Assembly: GCF_006007965.1 (NCBI RefSeq) | Contig: NZ_CP040748.1 | Span: forward strand, 1,984,001-2,048,000 | Length of the DNA: 64,000 bases | Source of the DNA: Nocardioides jishulii | GTDB taxonomy: Bacteria; Actinomycetota; Actinomycetes; Propionibacteriales; Nocardioidaceae | Reading direction: 5' to 3' | In this document: in pieces, positions 1-9,068 of the stretch | Layout: every line of letters starts with the position of its first letter | Position numbering within the stretch: the first letter of the stretch is position 1 | Notes under the pieces: model-generated | Databases searched by the model: none | Told to the model about the DNA's origin: nothing | What the model saw: the letters and a program-made list of their open reading frames with translations, nothing else | Program-made: the position numbers and the translations under genes

Positions 1-2
1 CT

Positions 3-209
3 GCCAGGCTCCGGCCGGTCGTCGAGCAACTCGAAGTGTGTGCCCGCCACGTGGAGTGGTTCACAAACGCTGGCCTCGGCTCCGTCGAGCTATTCAATCG
101 CTCCGCGCAACGACGACGCCAGCGAGGTCCTCGGATGGCGATGCGGCGGCAACGGGGGTCGTTGGTTGTAATGCTCGGTGCGGTCATGGGCCCGACTATG
201 CACCAGTGA
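3..209 (+). CDS. possible C-terminal end of an upstream gene (partial)
   Basis: Reading frame 3 is open from the left edge to a TGA at 207-209. Its first half reads like protein (RLRPVVEQLEVCARHVEWF), while the second half is Arg/Met rich and less convincing. If real it is the 3' end of a plus-strand gene that starts outside the window and converges on the minus-strand membrane-protein gene. No family is recognised, and random open frame in GC-rich DNA is a real alternative. Confidence 0.25.
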   Translation, partial: ARLRPVVEQLEVCARHVEWFTNAGLGSVELFNRSAQRRRQRGPRMAMRRQRGSLVVMLGAVMGPTMHQ

Positions 210-226
210 GTGACGCGGTCAGAGCG

Positions 227-562
227 TCACGAATCGATCAGAGGCGACGACGCCAAGGCGCGGCCAGGGAAGCAGCCAATGAGAACCGCTATCGCGACCC
301 ACGCCATCTTGATCGCGTCCCAAGCGAGCACCAGAACGACGAGGTTCAGCCAGCCCGGCGCACCGGCCGCCACGGCGCATGCCACAGCCTTCATCGCCAC
401 CAGCAAACCTGCGGCCAGGACGACGAGCGTGGCGCAGGCGCGCAGCGTGGGCCGCGACCTTTGTACCTGCCTGATCAGTACGTTCGAAGGTGCGTAGACC
501 AGCAGGTAACGGTGCGCGCGGGCGACCGCCAGCAGAACCGGGAGAGCGAGCAGCATGATCAT
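227..562 (-). CDS. small hydrophobic membrane protein downstream of the relaxase
   Basis: 111 aa, with hydrophobic segments near residues 1-12, 35-55 and 62-85, suggesting two or three membrane passes. I chose the ATG at 562 because it lies 33 nt after the relaxase stop codon (595) and has an AAAGG ribosome site; the longer frame up to 658 would overlap the relaxase. Probably co-transcribed with the relaxase. No family recognised; a role in conjugation is only inferred from position. Confidence 0.55.
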   Translation of the reverse strand: MIMLLALPVLLAVARAHRYLLVYAPSNVLIRQVQRSRPTLRACATLVVLAAGLLVAMKAVACAVAAGAPGWLNLVVLVLAWDAIKMAWVAIAVLIGCFPGRALASSPLIDS

Positions 563-594
563 TGCGGCGGCCTTTCGTGGAGGAACACGCCCGT

Positions 595-3500
595 CTACGA
601 CGGCGGTGTCGGCGGTGCCACCCCCGACACCCGAGCCTGTGGACAACCGGCCTCCCAACGCCCCTGTGGACCAGAAACGGCGTGCAGCGCAGGCACAGGT
701 CGGCCGCGCGGAGATTCAGCCGTCTGCGACAGCCGAACTGCCTCGCGCAGGGCGCTGTGCGCCCGTTGACGGTCCGCGTGCTGGGCGTCGTTCGTCGCTC
801 CGTTGCCGAGCGGCAGGTCACCAGTGATCTTGTAGCGGTCGCGGTAGGCAGCGACAGATGACGCAGCCAGGATCCAACGACCTCGATCGACCGAATCCGT
901 TGGCTGCTCCCCCAGCCTTCGCACCCAGGGTTCGCCGCTCGCGATGCCCCGGTCCACGAGTTCCCGCGCACGTGCTTCGATTAACGCCTTGCGCTCGTCC
1001 ACTGCCCGATGATCTTGCGCGCTCATCGCCCCCAGAGGCTCGGCAATCAGCCCAGCAATCAGCCTCGGACGCAGTCGGCATCCACGCGGTGCCACGGAGG
1101 CAGCCTTCTCAACGCGGTAGCGGAGCACCGCGGCGATGTCACTGGCATCGCCCAGGTCGTGTTGACCAACCACGCGCGGCACCAGGTGCTCGAGGTCGTG
1201 ATGGTGGGCCTCGGCTCCGCGGAGCGCCGCGGTGAGGGGTCCGAACGCGGAGGACTCCACCACTGCAGTGTGCTGGTCCGTGGTCAGCCCGGATCGGCTC
1301 AATAGGTCGACGAAGCGGTCGTGTTGTGCCTCTGCGGCGATCGTTTCGAGTTCCGCGGCGATCCGGTCGATCCCCCCGTGGGTCTCGTACTCGACCGCGA
1401 TCGTCTGGTGCGCCGACAAGCTGGCGCCCGTGTGCTGGAGCACTCCGAACAACACCGTCCTCGCGCTCACCTCATCAGGCTCGGGCGTGGTGTGGCTGTC
1501 GTCGGGTTGGTCGAGGGCGACGTACGCGATGTTCGATTCTCGGCCACGCGTCATCGACACGTACAGGTTCTCTCGTGTCGTCCTCGGTGTGACGACGACG
1601 TGGGACGTGTCGACGGTGATGCCTTGGGCACGGTGCGCGGTCACCGCGTACCCGAGGTCAAGGTGCTGGCCGACGTACTCGGCCGGCAAGACCGTGCCGG
1701 CGCCTCGTGCGTCGAGGCGTCGCACGACCGCGGAGCCATCCCGCCGGATGTCCGTGACGCGCCACCGGTCGCCGTTCTTGACCCAGCCACCCGGCATGGT
1801 CCGGAGGGTGCGGTCGTTGCGGCGGGTGATGACGACGTCACCGACCGAGGCACGGCTCCCGTCAGCGAGGTCCACCTCCCGAGGGTCCACGACCCCGTCG
1901 CTCATGATGCGTTCGGCCCGCGCGCGCTCGTTGAGCGCACGGACGGCGTGCGCAGACTCCGTGACGAGGACGCTGGCCAACCCCGCGTCGCAGTCCTTGC
2001 GCCAGGCCTCGTACGCGGCGTCGAGCATCTCGTCGGTGAGCCCTTCGCGGATTCGATCCTGTTGGGCATACGCAGAGATCACCTCGACCTCCCCTTCGCG
2101 GAGGGAGAGGGTTGCTGCCTTCTCCCATTCGTGGCGGAAGCGATGGAGATCCTGGAGTTCGGGGGCGTCCGGACGCCGGTCGACCAGGAGCGCGAAGACG
2201 CCACCGGCCTCGACCGACTGCAGCTGGTGTGGGTCGCCGACGAGTAGCACCTTGGCTCCCGCCGCCGTGGCGATGCCGGTGATCCGGTCGAGCGTTGCCG
2301 TGCCCGCGAGCGTGGCCTCGTCGATGATCACCAGCTGGCCCGTACGCAGCTCCGTGCGGCCACGGTCGTACTCGTGGAGCCACTTGGCCGTGTTGTCGCA
2401 CGCGATGCCTAGGTCCTCGGACAGCGCCTGGGCAGCTGCCGCCGAGGGTGCCAAACCCACCACGCTCCCCCGCCCATGCTCGACGATCCAGGCGGATCGC
2501 AGGGCTCCCATGGTCGTGGTCTTGCCCGAGCCGGCTGGCCCCACGAGGAGGTCGACGGAGCGTCCCGAAGCGGTGATGCTCACGACGGCGGCCCGCTGTT
2601 CGGGGCTGAGTTCGCGATGCTGCTTGGTGAGCACCCGGGCCACCACGGATAGACGAACAACCGGCCCGCCCGTGGTTTCGGCTCGGTCCAGGAGACGCGC
2701 CTCGGCCTCGATCACGGTGGTGGAGGAGTACTTCACCGAGTGGCGCGGCCGGAACACGCTTGTCCCGTCGTCGCGCTGCAACCGCACCGGACTGATCGCG
2801 AGCTCGGGAGGCGTCAACGCCACCGAGCCGGTCTGGGCCGCGTCAACGATCATCGCGACCACAGCCTCGCGTTCGGCCGCGGTGGCGAAGCGCAGATCCA
2901 TCGTCTGCTTCGACGCCTCCGCCATCAGGTTCCAGTGACTCCACACGGCACGCTTCTCGCTGACCGCCGACACCACATCGCGGGCGATGGCCTCCACCGC
3001 GACAAGAGGGACATCCTCAGCAGCCAGGAGCGATGATCCGCCACCGAGCAGCGTCGCCGCCCACGCGGTCGCGTCACGTCCCATCCGGGCTTGGGCCCGC
3101 TCGCGCCACTCCCCCGTCAGGTCCGCCAGCGACCGCGTCTCCTTCGCGGGGCGCGTGGCCAGGGTCGCCTGAGCGCGCAGTTCGACGATCTTCTTCGCCG
3201 ACGGCATACGCCCCTGGTCCGCGACGTACGCCGCGATGAGTTCGTCCTTCTTCTTCTCGATCTCGCGGGTGCGCCCCGAGAACTCGGTGACCAGGTCGTC
3301 GCCGACGCCGACGATCTCCCACTGCGAATTGCGGTCGGCCCCACGCTGACGTCGTTCCCACTCCACCCCGACATCTCGGGTGAGCCGGTCCGCGAGCAGC
3401 GCGTTGTAATGAGCCGAGAGACCCGTGACCGAGGCGTACACCGGTCGACCGTCGAGACTGCGCCACCGTCCGTCGCGCAGCGTGAGGACCTTGTTCGACA

Positions 3501-4188
3501 CCACCAGATGCGTGTGGAGTTGAGGGTCACCGGCGCGGGAGTCGTAGTGGTCGTACGCCACCGCAGCAACTCCTGCGACCCCCACTTGGGCGATGGCTCC
3601 GTCGCTGTCGGCGAGCCCGGTACGGGTGGCCGCCACCTCACGCTCGAAGAAGGCGAGCACGTGGGCGACTGCTTCATGGTGAGCGTTGACGATGCGTTCC
3701 TTGGTGGCGGCGTCGGCCACACCCCACAGCACCGATACCGACTTCGGGACGCTGAACGTCAGGTCGAAACCAGCGACGGCGTGCCGCATCCCGGCAGCGC
3801 TTTCTTCGGCTTCGATCCGCGAGATCTCTGCGGCGCACTCCTCCTCGTCCAGGCCTGGGTCCAGTCCCGTGACCCGCTCGTCGACTCGTGCGGCCAGCTT
3901 CTTGTAGGTCGGGTAGGCGAGCCCGAGTTGGTCGCCGGACACGGGATCGCGTCCCATCCCGATCAGCAGTGCCAGTTGTGCCTCACTCACCTGCATTCCG
4001 ACGCGCAGGTGGCCGCCGCCCAGCGCAGCGAGTCCGGAGCCCATCCAGCGGCCGGGAGGAGTACCTGTCTCGGAGTAGTACCGCGTGAGCGGTGTCGACA
4101 GGGCGCGGTTGCCGTCTCCCGCCGCGACGCTGCGCAGGAGATAGCGGTAACCGGTGCCTGCTGACATCCGGCGCATCGAGACAGTCAC
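595..4188 (-). CDS. MobF-family conjugative relaxase-helicase (TrwC/TraA-like)
   Basis: 1197 aa. The N-terminal ~340 residues are a TrwC-type relaxase: a GMGRDPVSG segment, FDLTFSVPKSVSVLWG (typical of MobF relaxases) and the metal-binding histidine cluster DPQLHTHLVV near residue 222. The middle is a RecD-like superfamily-1 helicase with Walker A GPAGSGKTT near residue 550, Walker B VIIDEATLAG, and a C-terminal helicase motif with GYAVTAHRAQG. A long Ala/Arg/Glu-rich tail follows. Such proteins nick the element at oriT, stay covalently attached to the DNA end and unwind it for transfer. It diverges from the Tad operon; the 375-nt gap between them is a natural place to look for oriT. The family call is firm; the start is the longest ATG frame. 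Confidence 0.93.
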   Translation of the reverse strand: MTVSMRRMSAGTGYRYLLRSVAAGDGNRALSTPLTRYYSETGTPPGRWMGSGLAALGGGHLRVGMQVSEAQLALLIGMGRDPVSGDQLGLAYPTYKKLAARVDERVTGLDPGLDEEECAAEISRIEAEESAAGMRHAVAGFDLTFSVPKSVSVLWGVADAATKERIVNAHHEAVAHVLAFFEREVAATRTGLADSDGAIAQVGVAGVAAVAYDHYDSRAGDPQLHTHLVVSNKVLTLRDGRWRSLDGRPVYASVTGLSAHYNALLADRLTRDVGVEWERRQRGADRNSQWEIVGVGDDLVTEFSGRTREIEKKKDELIAAYVADQGRMPSAKKIVELRAQATLATRPAKETRSLADLTGEWRERAQARMGRDATAWAATLLGGGSSLLAAEDVPLVAVEAIARDVVSAVSEKRAVWSHWNLMAEASKQTMDLRFATAAEREAVVAMIVDAAQTGSVALTPPELAISPVRLQRDDGTSVFRPRHSVKYSSTTVIEAEARLLDRAETTGGPVVRLSVVARVLTKQHRELSPEQRAAVVSITASGRSVDLLVGPAGSGKTTTMGALRSAWIVEHGRGSVVGLAPSAAAAQALSEDLGIACDNTAKWLHEYDRGRTELRTGQLVIIDEATLAGTATLDRITGIATAAGAKVLLVGDPHQLQSVEAGGVFALLVDRRPDAPELQDLHRFRHEWEKAATLSLREGEVEVISAYAQQDRIREGLTDEMLDAAYEAWRKDCDAGLASVLVTESAHAVRALNERARAERIMSDGVVDPREVDLADGSRASVGDVVITRRNDRTLRTMPGGWVKNGDRWRVTDIRRDGSAVVRRLDARGAGTVLPAEYVGQHLDLGYAVTAHRAQGITVDTSHVVVTPRTTRENLYVSMTRGRESNIAYVALDQPDDSHTTPEPDEVSARTVLFGVLQHTGASLSAHQTIAVEYETHGGIDRIAAELETIAAEAQHDRFVDLLSRSGLTTDQHTAVVESSAFGPLTAALRGAEAHHHDLEHLVPRVVGQHDLGDASDIAAVLRYRVEKAASVAPRGCRLRPRLIAGLIAEPLGAMSAQDHRAVDERKALIEARARELVDRGIASGEPWVRRLGEQPTDSVDRGRWILAASSVAAYRDRYKITGDLPLGNGATNDAQHADRQRAHSALREAVRLSQTAESPRGRPVPALHAVSGPQGRWEAGCPQARVSGVAPPTPPS

Positions 4189-4563
4189 GGCCGATTCCCT
4201 TCCACAGCCCTCAGGTGCGCGTACTTATCCACAGACGCGGAGGAACTCGTCCCACGGCACCCGCGGAACCCGTCAACCTGAAGTGGATTCGCCGCAGTAC
4301 CCCTCGACTTGCAATACGTGTGAAAGCGAGAAGGGGTGTGATCGCGAGCGGAGGAACCTGACGACGACGAGGGCGGTGGACGTTCGGCGGGCTAGGCAGG
4401 GCTGGGACGGCTGGCGTACCTGTCAGGAGATCGGGATCGCTGAGAAACGAGGGTTCCCCAACGAAGACAGCGTCCCTACAGTGAGGAGCAGACGATGCGG
4501 GCACAACCTGCGGGAAGTCGTCACACCTCAGGCCACACGGCAGAGGAAGTAGGACAACACACC
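4189..4563. promoter_or_regulatory. divergent intergenic region with a DnaA-box match and a candidate promoter
   Basis: 375 bp between the minus-strand relaxase and the plus-strand Tad operon. It contains TTATCCACA at 4225-4233, an exact match to the DnaA-box consensus. A candidate plus-strand promoter is TTCCCC (4454-4459), 17 nt, TACAGT (4477-4482). A good ribosome site GAGGAG (4484-4489) precedes an ATG at 4495 that is in frame with the lipoprotein gene. I see no clear long inverted repeat, so an oriT here is inferred only from its position next to a MobF relaxase. Confidence 0.4.
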
Positions 4564-5190
4564 ATGACGATTCGACTCGGGCTCATCTCATGGGCGACTG
4601 GCGCACTCGTGTTGGCCGCAGTAGCCGCCTGCAGTGACGACACCACCAATGCGCCGAGCGCCACACCCACGCCCAGCGCAACGAGCGTGGCCCCCTCCCC
4701 GACGTCGTCTCCGTCTCCGACCTCTCCCTCGGATGCAGCGAGCGACGCCGCGACCAGCGCGATGCGGTCGTACTTCACAGTGGTCAGTGAGGTAGGCCAG
4801 GACCCGAAGTCCCCTCTCAAGCGGTTGGAGACCGTGGCCACGAGTACGCAACTCCAAGCCCTTGAAACACTCCACCGAGGCCAGCGTGACCGGGGGCGAC
4901 GTCAGACCGGCTCCACGGTGATCAGCGAGTTCACGGTGCAATCGGTGAACCTCGACAACTCCGATCCCGGAGCGGGCAAGGTTCCGACGGTGGTCATCGA
5001 CGTCTGTTGGGATGTCAGCGGTGTCGACGTGCTCGACCGCAATGGCACATCGGTCGTTTCCCCCGACCGCCCCGACACCGGGTGGACGCGTTACAGCGTG
5101 GCGAACTACGACTACGCCGACGACCCGAGCGGCGGGTGGCGAGTAGCCACCGGCCAGGACCTCAAGGAGGAGCCATGCGCAGCCTCCTGA
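4564..5190 (+). CDS. predicted lipoprotein, first gene of the Tad-like operon
   Basis: 208 aa from the ATG at 4564. Residues 1-23 form a lipoprotein signal: Arg at 4, a hydrophobic stretch, then lipobox VAAC with Cys23. A Ser/Thr/Pro linker follows (residues ~30-60) and then a globular domain with WDVSG and WRVATG segments. The ATG at 4495 has a better Shine-Dalgarno but would add 23 polar residues before the signal. The C-terminal half resembles small extracytoplasmic lipoproteins of actinobacterial conjugative elements, but I cannot name a family. It overlaps the next gene by 16 nt. Confidence 0.75.
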   Translation: MTIRLGLISWATGALVLAAVAACSDDTTNAPSATPTPSATSVAPSPTSSPSPTSPSDAASDAATSAMRSYFTVVSEVGQDPKSPLKRLETVATSTQLQALETLHRGQRDRGRRQTGSTVISEFTVQSVNLDNSDPGAGKVPTVVIDVCWDVSGVDVLDRNGTSVVSPDRPDTGWTRYSVANYDYADDPSGGWRVATGQDLKEEPCAAS

Positions 5191-6131
5191 GCCGGATCCT
5201 GGCGATCGGTCTCGTCGTGGCGCTCTCCTTCTTCGTGCCGACAATCGCGTACGCCGACACCACCTGTGGGCAGACGCATCCGGAGACCGGCGAATGTCTG
5301 ATCTGGGTGGAGGTGCCCGGCGCACCTGGGACACCCGGCAAGTCGGGCGACAACGGCCCGAAGGACACCGGTGCGGGCGCCGCCTGCTACTGGGACGGAA
5401 GACCCCAGAAAATCACAAAGCCGCCACCTGGCCCTACCCCCTGTTCAGCGCCCGAGGGCTATTGGTCGAACAGCCACCAGTGCTACATCAGCCCCGTGGC
5501 CCCTCCGCCCCCAGCAGGCGACCCGGCATGGCAGGGACACGAACCCGGAGACGGCGGCGTCTACCACTGCTATCAGCCGCAGTCGGACCTGGCCATGACC
5601 TTCTGGGCCCAGGATCCCCCACCGAACTCCGGCGCCGGTCCAACACCACGTGAGGTGGCGCAACTGGCCATCGAGCGGATGCACCTGTCGGCCATCGACC
5701 TCGGTATCGCGCCCGAACCAGGCCCCGAGAGCGTCGGCCTCGTCGGCATGCCGGTCTGGATGTGGGCGAAGGCGCCCAACGAGCACACCTTCGGTCCGCT
5801 CTCCGAAACGGCCTCCGCCGGGGGCGTCAGCATCACCGCGACCGCGAACGTCCTGCACGTCACGTGGGACATGGGCGACGGCGCCAAGATCGTCTGCGAC
5901 ACCGCCGGGGCGCCGTACAAGGCGTCGTACGGGCTGAAGCAGTCGCCCAATTGCGGCCACACCTACACACGATCCAGCGCGCACGAGGCCGATGACGCCT
6001 ACACGGTCACCGCCACGTCGAGCTGGGTCATCACCTGGTCGGGCGCCGGCCAGACCGGCACGATCCGACTCAACGGACTGGTCCGCTCGACGCAGATCCG
6101 GATAGGCGAGGCGCAGGTACTCGTGAACTGA
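5175..6131 (+). CDS. secreted protein with PKD-like domain
   Basis: 318 aa. The ATG at 5175 follows a strong AAGGAGG site inside the end of the lipoprotein gene. Residues 1-27 are a signal peptide ending around AYADTT. A Pro/Gly-rich Cys-containing region spans ~30-145, and the C-terminal ~170 residues have the PKD/Ig-like signature VTWDMGDGAKIVC followed by CGHTYTRSS and a threonine-rich strand region. Such proteins precede the Tad genes in several actinobacterial elements. It is probably exported and surface exposed; whether it is a pilus-associated adhesin or an assembly factor is not shown by the sequence. Confidence 0.75.
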   Translation: MRSLLSRILAIGLVVALSFFVPTIAYADTTCGQTHPETGECLIWVEVPGAPGTPGKSGDNGPKDTGAGAACYWDGRPQKITKPPPGPTPCSAPEGYWSNSHQCYISPVAPPPPAGDPAWQGHEPGDGGVYHCYQPQSDLAMTFWAQDPPPNSGAGPTPREVAQLAIERMHLSAIDLGIAPEPGPESVGLVGMPVWMWAKAPNEHTFGPLSETASAGGVSITATANVLHVTWDMGDGAKIVCDTAGAPYKASYGLKQSPNCGHTYTRSSAHEADDAYTVTATSSWVITWSGAGQTGTIRLNGLVRSTQIRIGEAQVLVN

Positions 6132-6157
6132 AGCGAGCTGCGCGGGAGGTAGGACGC

Positions 6158-6835
6158 ATGTCGACCACTGCCCGTGAGGACCGAACACCCGGTCCCCGCA
6201 CGTCACAGCCAGCAACGGCCCCCGACGTCATCGCGCCGCCCAAACTCCGCCGGCGCCCCGCACTCGTCGTGGCTGCGGTCATCGTCACCGCCCTCGGCTG
6301 CCTGATCGGGGCCTGGGCCTGGAGTGCCTCCACCGACACCCAGGAAGTCCTCGCTGCACGCGACACGATCCATCGGGGCGAGACCATCGAGGCCGGTGAC
6401 CTTCAGAGAATCTGGATCAGCCGCGACCCCCTCCTGAGCCCGCTGCCTGCTTCGGCCTTCGACGACATCGTCGGCCAGAGGGCCGCGCTCGACATCTCTG
6501 AAGGCGGGTTGCTCACCGACGCATCGGCCAGTGACGAGGCGCTGCCCCCGCAGGGCCAGACCATTGTGGGAATCTCACTCACGCCCGCACAGGTGCCGGC
6601 GATGCCGCTGTACGGCGGCGACAAGGTGCGGATCATCACCACACCAGGAGTCGAAGGCACGCCGGCCCCGAGTACCCCTCAATTCACCGTCGCCGAAGTG
6701 GTCAGCACGGCCATCGATGAGACGACCGGCAACACCGTTGTCAACGTCGTGGTGCCGTACGCCGACGCCGGTGTTCTCGCTGCGCAGGCGGCGACGGGCA
6801 ATGTCGCTCTGGTGCTCGACTCCGGAGCCGAGTGA
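6158..6835 (+). CDS. CpaB/RcpC-like SAF-domain pilus assembly protein
   Basis: 225 aa. One transmembrane segment at about residues 33-54, then a SAF domain (AARDTIHRGETIEAGDL) followed by a region with GISLTPAQVPAMPLYGGDKV, typical of CpaB/RcpC periplasmic Tad components. Family members are thought to sit at the cell envelope and help pilus passage. Shorter than Gram-negative RcpC, as usual in actinobacteria. The stop overlaps the next start (GTGATG). Confidence 0.82.
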   Translation: MSTTAREDRTPGPRTSQPATAPDVIAPPKLRRRPALVVAAVIVTALGCLIGAWAWSASTDTQEVLAARDTIHRGETIEAGDLQRIWISRDPLLSPLPASAFDDIVGQRAALDISEGGLLTDASASDEALPPQGQTIVGISLTPAQVPAMPLYGGDKVRIITTPGVEGTPAPSTPQFTVAEVVSTAIDETTGNTVVNVVVPYADAGVLAAQAATGNVALVLDSGAE

Positions 6836-7599
6836 TGGCCATCATCTGTCTCACCTCTGCCGCGGGATCTCCTGGGGTGACCACGACGGCTGTGGGCCTG
6901 GCCCTCTGCTGGCCACGCCCGGTGCTCCTCGTCGAAGCCGACCCGACCGGCGGATCCGGGATCCTCGCAGGGTTCTTGAAGGGCACCACGCCGTACGACG
7001 TCGGACTCGTCGAGTTGGCGCTCTCACCGCTCGACACAGCAGACGCCCTGCGTGACGTCGTACGCCCGCTCAGCCCTAACGTGGGGCTCCTCGCGGGCAC
7101 GCGTACGCACACCCAATCCACGGCGCTGCGCGACGTGTGGGCTCCCCTCGCCACGGCGCTGCAGGATCTGGAAGCGAGCGGGCAGGACGTCATTATCGAT
7201 GCCGGCAGGCTCGGCCTCGTCGGTTCGCCGCAGCCGTTGCTGGACGCTGCGGACGTCACACTGCTGACCACTCGCACGGACCTTCCGTCGCTCTCGGCGG
7301 CGCGGTCGTGGGCGGAATCAGTGCGCGAACCCGCCACGGGGTGGCGACACCCCGGACTCCTCTTGATCGGCGCGGGCCAGCCCTACCGGGCCTCCGAGGT
7401 GTCCACGGCACTCGGCCTGCCCGTGGTGGCAGACCTGCCAGACGAACCCGCTGCTGCTGCGGTGTATCACCGCGGCGCCCCTCCCCCCAAGCAGTTCGAG
7501 TCTGGGCCCTACGTCCGGGCGCTCAAGGCTGCAGTGCAGGCGGCGCAGGCACAGGTGGCCCGCGGGCGTTTCACCGTGGCCAAGGAGGAATCGCGATGA
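6835..7599 (+). CDS. TadZ/CpaE-like MinD-type ATPase
   Basis: 254 aa. A deviant Walker A near the N-terminus (SAAGSPGVTTTAVGLAL), then LLVEADPTGGSG and a later VIIDAGRLG, mark a MinD/ParA-like fold. In Tad loci this position is occupied by TadZ, which localises the pilus machine. The canonical GKGGxGKT lysines are missing (GSPGVTT), as in degenerate TadZ proteins, so ATP hydrolysis is uncertain. The ATG at 6835 overlaps the TGA of cpaB; a GTG at 6832 is the alternative. Confidence 0.8.
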   Translation: MAIICLTSAAGSPGVTTTAVGLALCWPRPVLLVEADPTGGSGILAGFLKGTTPYDVGLVELALSPLDTADALRDVVRPLSPNVGLLAGTRTHTQSTALRDVWAPLATALQDLEASGQDVIIDAGRLGLVGSPQPLLDAADVTLLTTRTDLPSLSAARSWAESVREPATGWRHPGLLLIGAGQPYRASEVSTALGLPVVADLPDEPAAAAVYHRGAPPPKQFESGPYVRALKAAVQAAQAQVARGRFTVAKEESR

Positions 7600-9068
7600 C
7601 CGGGACGTCGAGCGATCTCAACGGCTACGGGGACCTGACGCGCCTCCCCCTCTTCAACGAACCTCCCCGCAGCGCGCCGTCACCCACGGCCACGCTCGGT
7701 ACGCCGGTTGCCGCTCTCCCAACGTCAGCCACCGACGTCGACTGGGCGTTGGTCTCCTCCTTGCGTGCTCGCGCGTCGGAGCAACTGAGCCAAACCGTCG
7801 CCTCGGATCGTGGCCGCCTCGACCGGGCCGCCCAGGAGGAACTCGGGCGATCCATCGTGCTGGACCTCATCGAGTCGGCGATGACCGACGACGTGGACTC
7901 CGGCCACGGCGCGTGGAGTCCCGCTCGGCAACTGGCGACCGCACAGGCTGTCTTCGACGCGCTCTTCCGGCTCGGACGCCTTCAACCCCTGGTGGACAAC
8001 GACGATATCGAGAACATCGTCATCGTGGGTCACGACAAGGTCCTCTTGGAGTTGATCGATGGCCGGCTGGTCGACGGTCCGCCGGTGGCAGATTCGGATC
8101 AGGAGCTGATCGACTTCCTGGTCTTCCTCGCCTCCCGCAGCGAGGCCAATGCCCGGTCCTTCTCCGAGGCACAGCCGCGGCTCCACTTGCGGTTGGACGG
8201 CGGTTCTCGCCTCGCTGCTGCAGCGTGGGTGACACCACGTCCCTCGGTGGTGATCCGCCGACACCGACTCATGCAGGTCACCCTCGACGACCTCGTCGCT
8301 CGGGACATGCTCTCGCCCACAGCAGCCTCGTTCCTGCGGGCAGCCGTCCGGGCTCGTCATTCCATCGTGGTCTCCGGAGCCCAGGGAGCCGGCAAGACCA
8401 CCTTGGTCCGGGCGCTGTGCGCCGAGATCGACGAAGGGGAGGCGATCGCCACGTTCGAGACCGAGTACGAACTCCACCTGCATGAACTCGACCGGCACAA
8501 GATCGTCCATGCCTGGGAGGCGCGGCCGGGATCAGGTGAGCGTGGTTCCGATGGCCGCCAGGCCGGCGAGTTCACCATCGACGAGGCGCTCGTCGACTCC
8601 TTCCGCTTCAATCTCTCGCGCCAGATCGTCGGCGAAGTCCGAGGCAAGGAGATCTGGGCCATGATCAAGGCCATGGAGTCCGGCACCGGCTCCATCTCGA
8701 CCACGCATGCCGCCGACGGCGTCGCCGCTGTGCGCAAACTCGTCACCTGCGCGATGGAAGCCGGGCCACACGTCACCCAGGGGCTGGCCACCAGCAAGCT
8801 GGCCGCCACCGTCGACCTGATCGTCCAACTCAGCATGGTGACCACCACCGGATCGGGTGGCGCACAGCGCACCAGGCGGGTCGCGGAGATCATCGCGCTG
8901 GCCCCCGGCGAGCGGGAAGTGGGGTACGCGACCACCCACGTCTTCCGTGCGGACGCCTCGGGGGTGGCGGTTCCCGACGTACTCCCCGACGAGTACCGGA
9001 CGCTGACCCGACACGGGTTCGACCTCGGGGCGTACCTCTCGACCCAACTGGGCGTGGTGCAGCCATGA
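7596..9068 (+). CDS. tadA: TadA/CpaF-type secretion ATPase
   Basis: 490 aa from the ATG at 7596, which overlaps the stop of tadZ and has an AAGGAGGAA site. The C-terminal two thirds are a VirB11/CpaF ATPase: IENIVIVGHDKVLLE, Walker A GAQGAGKTTL (~residue 265), an Asp-box region EGEAIATFETEYELHL, Walker B QIVGEVRGKE and the His-box STTHA. It powers pilus polymerisation. Part of a tightly overlapping operon with tadB and tadC. Confidence 0.92.
   Translation: MTGTSSDLNGYGDLTRLPLFNEPPRSAPSPTATLGTPVAALPTSATDVDWALVSSLRARASEQLSQTVASDRGRLDRAAQEELGRSIVLDLIESAMTDDVDSGHGAWSPARQLATAQAVFDALFRLGRLQPLVDNDDIENIVIVGHDKVLLELIDGRLVDGPPVADSDQELIDFLVFLASRSEANARSFSEAQPRLHLRLDGGSRLAAAAWVTPRPSVVIRRHRLMQVTLDDLVARDMLSPTAASFLRAAVRARHSIVVSGAQGAGKTTLVRALCAEIDEGEAIATFETEYELHLHELDRHKIVHAWEARPGSGERGSDGRQAGEFTIDEALVDSFRFNLSRQIVGEVRGKEIWAMIKAMESGTGSISTTHAADGVAAVRKLVTCAMEAGPHVTQGLATSKLAATVDLIVQLSMVTTTGSGGAQRTRRVAEIIALAPGEREVGYATTHVFRADASGVAVPDVLPDEYRTLTRHGFDLGAYLSTQLGVVQP

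Noticed and set aside
640..672. DnaA-box-like TGTGGACAA and CTGTGGACC
   Set aside because: Inside the relaxase coding region; likely codon-driven chance.
1232..2938. 568-aa frame antisense to the relaxase
   Set aside because: Ser/Arg-rich shadow of the MobF gene, no domain.
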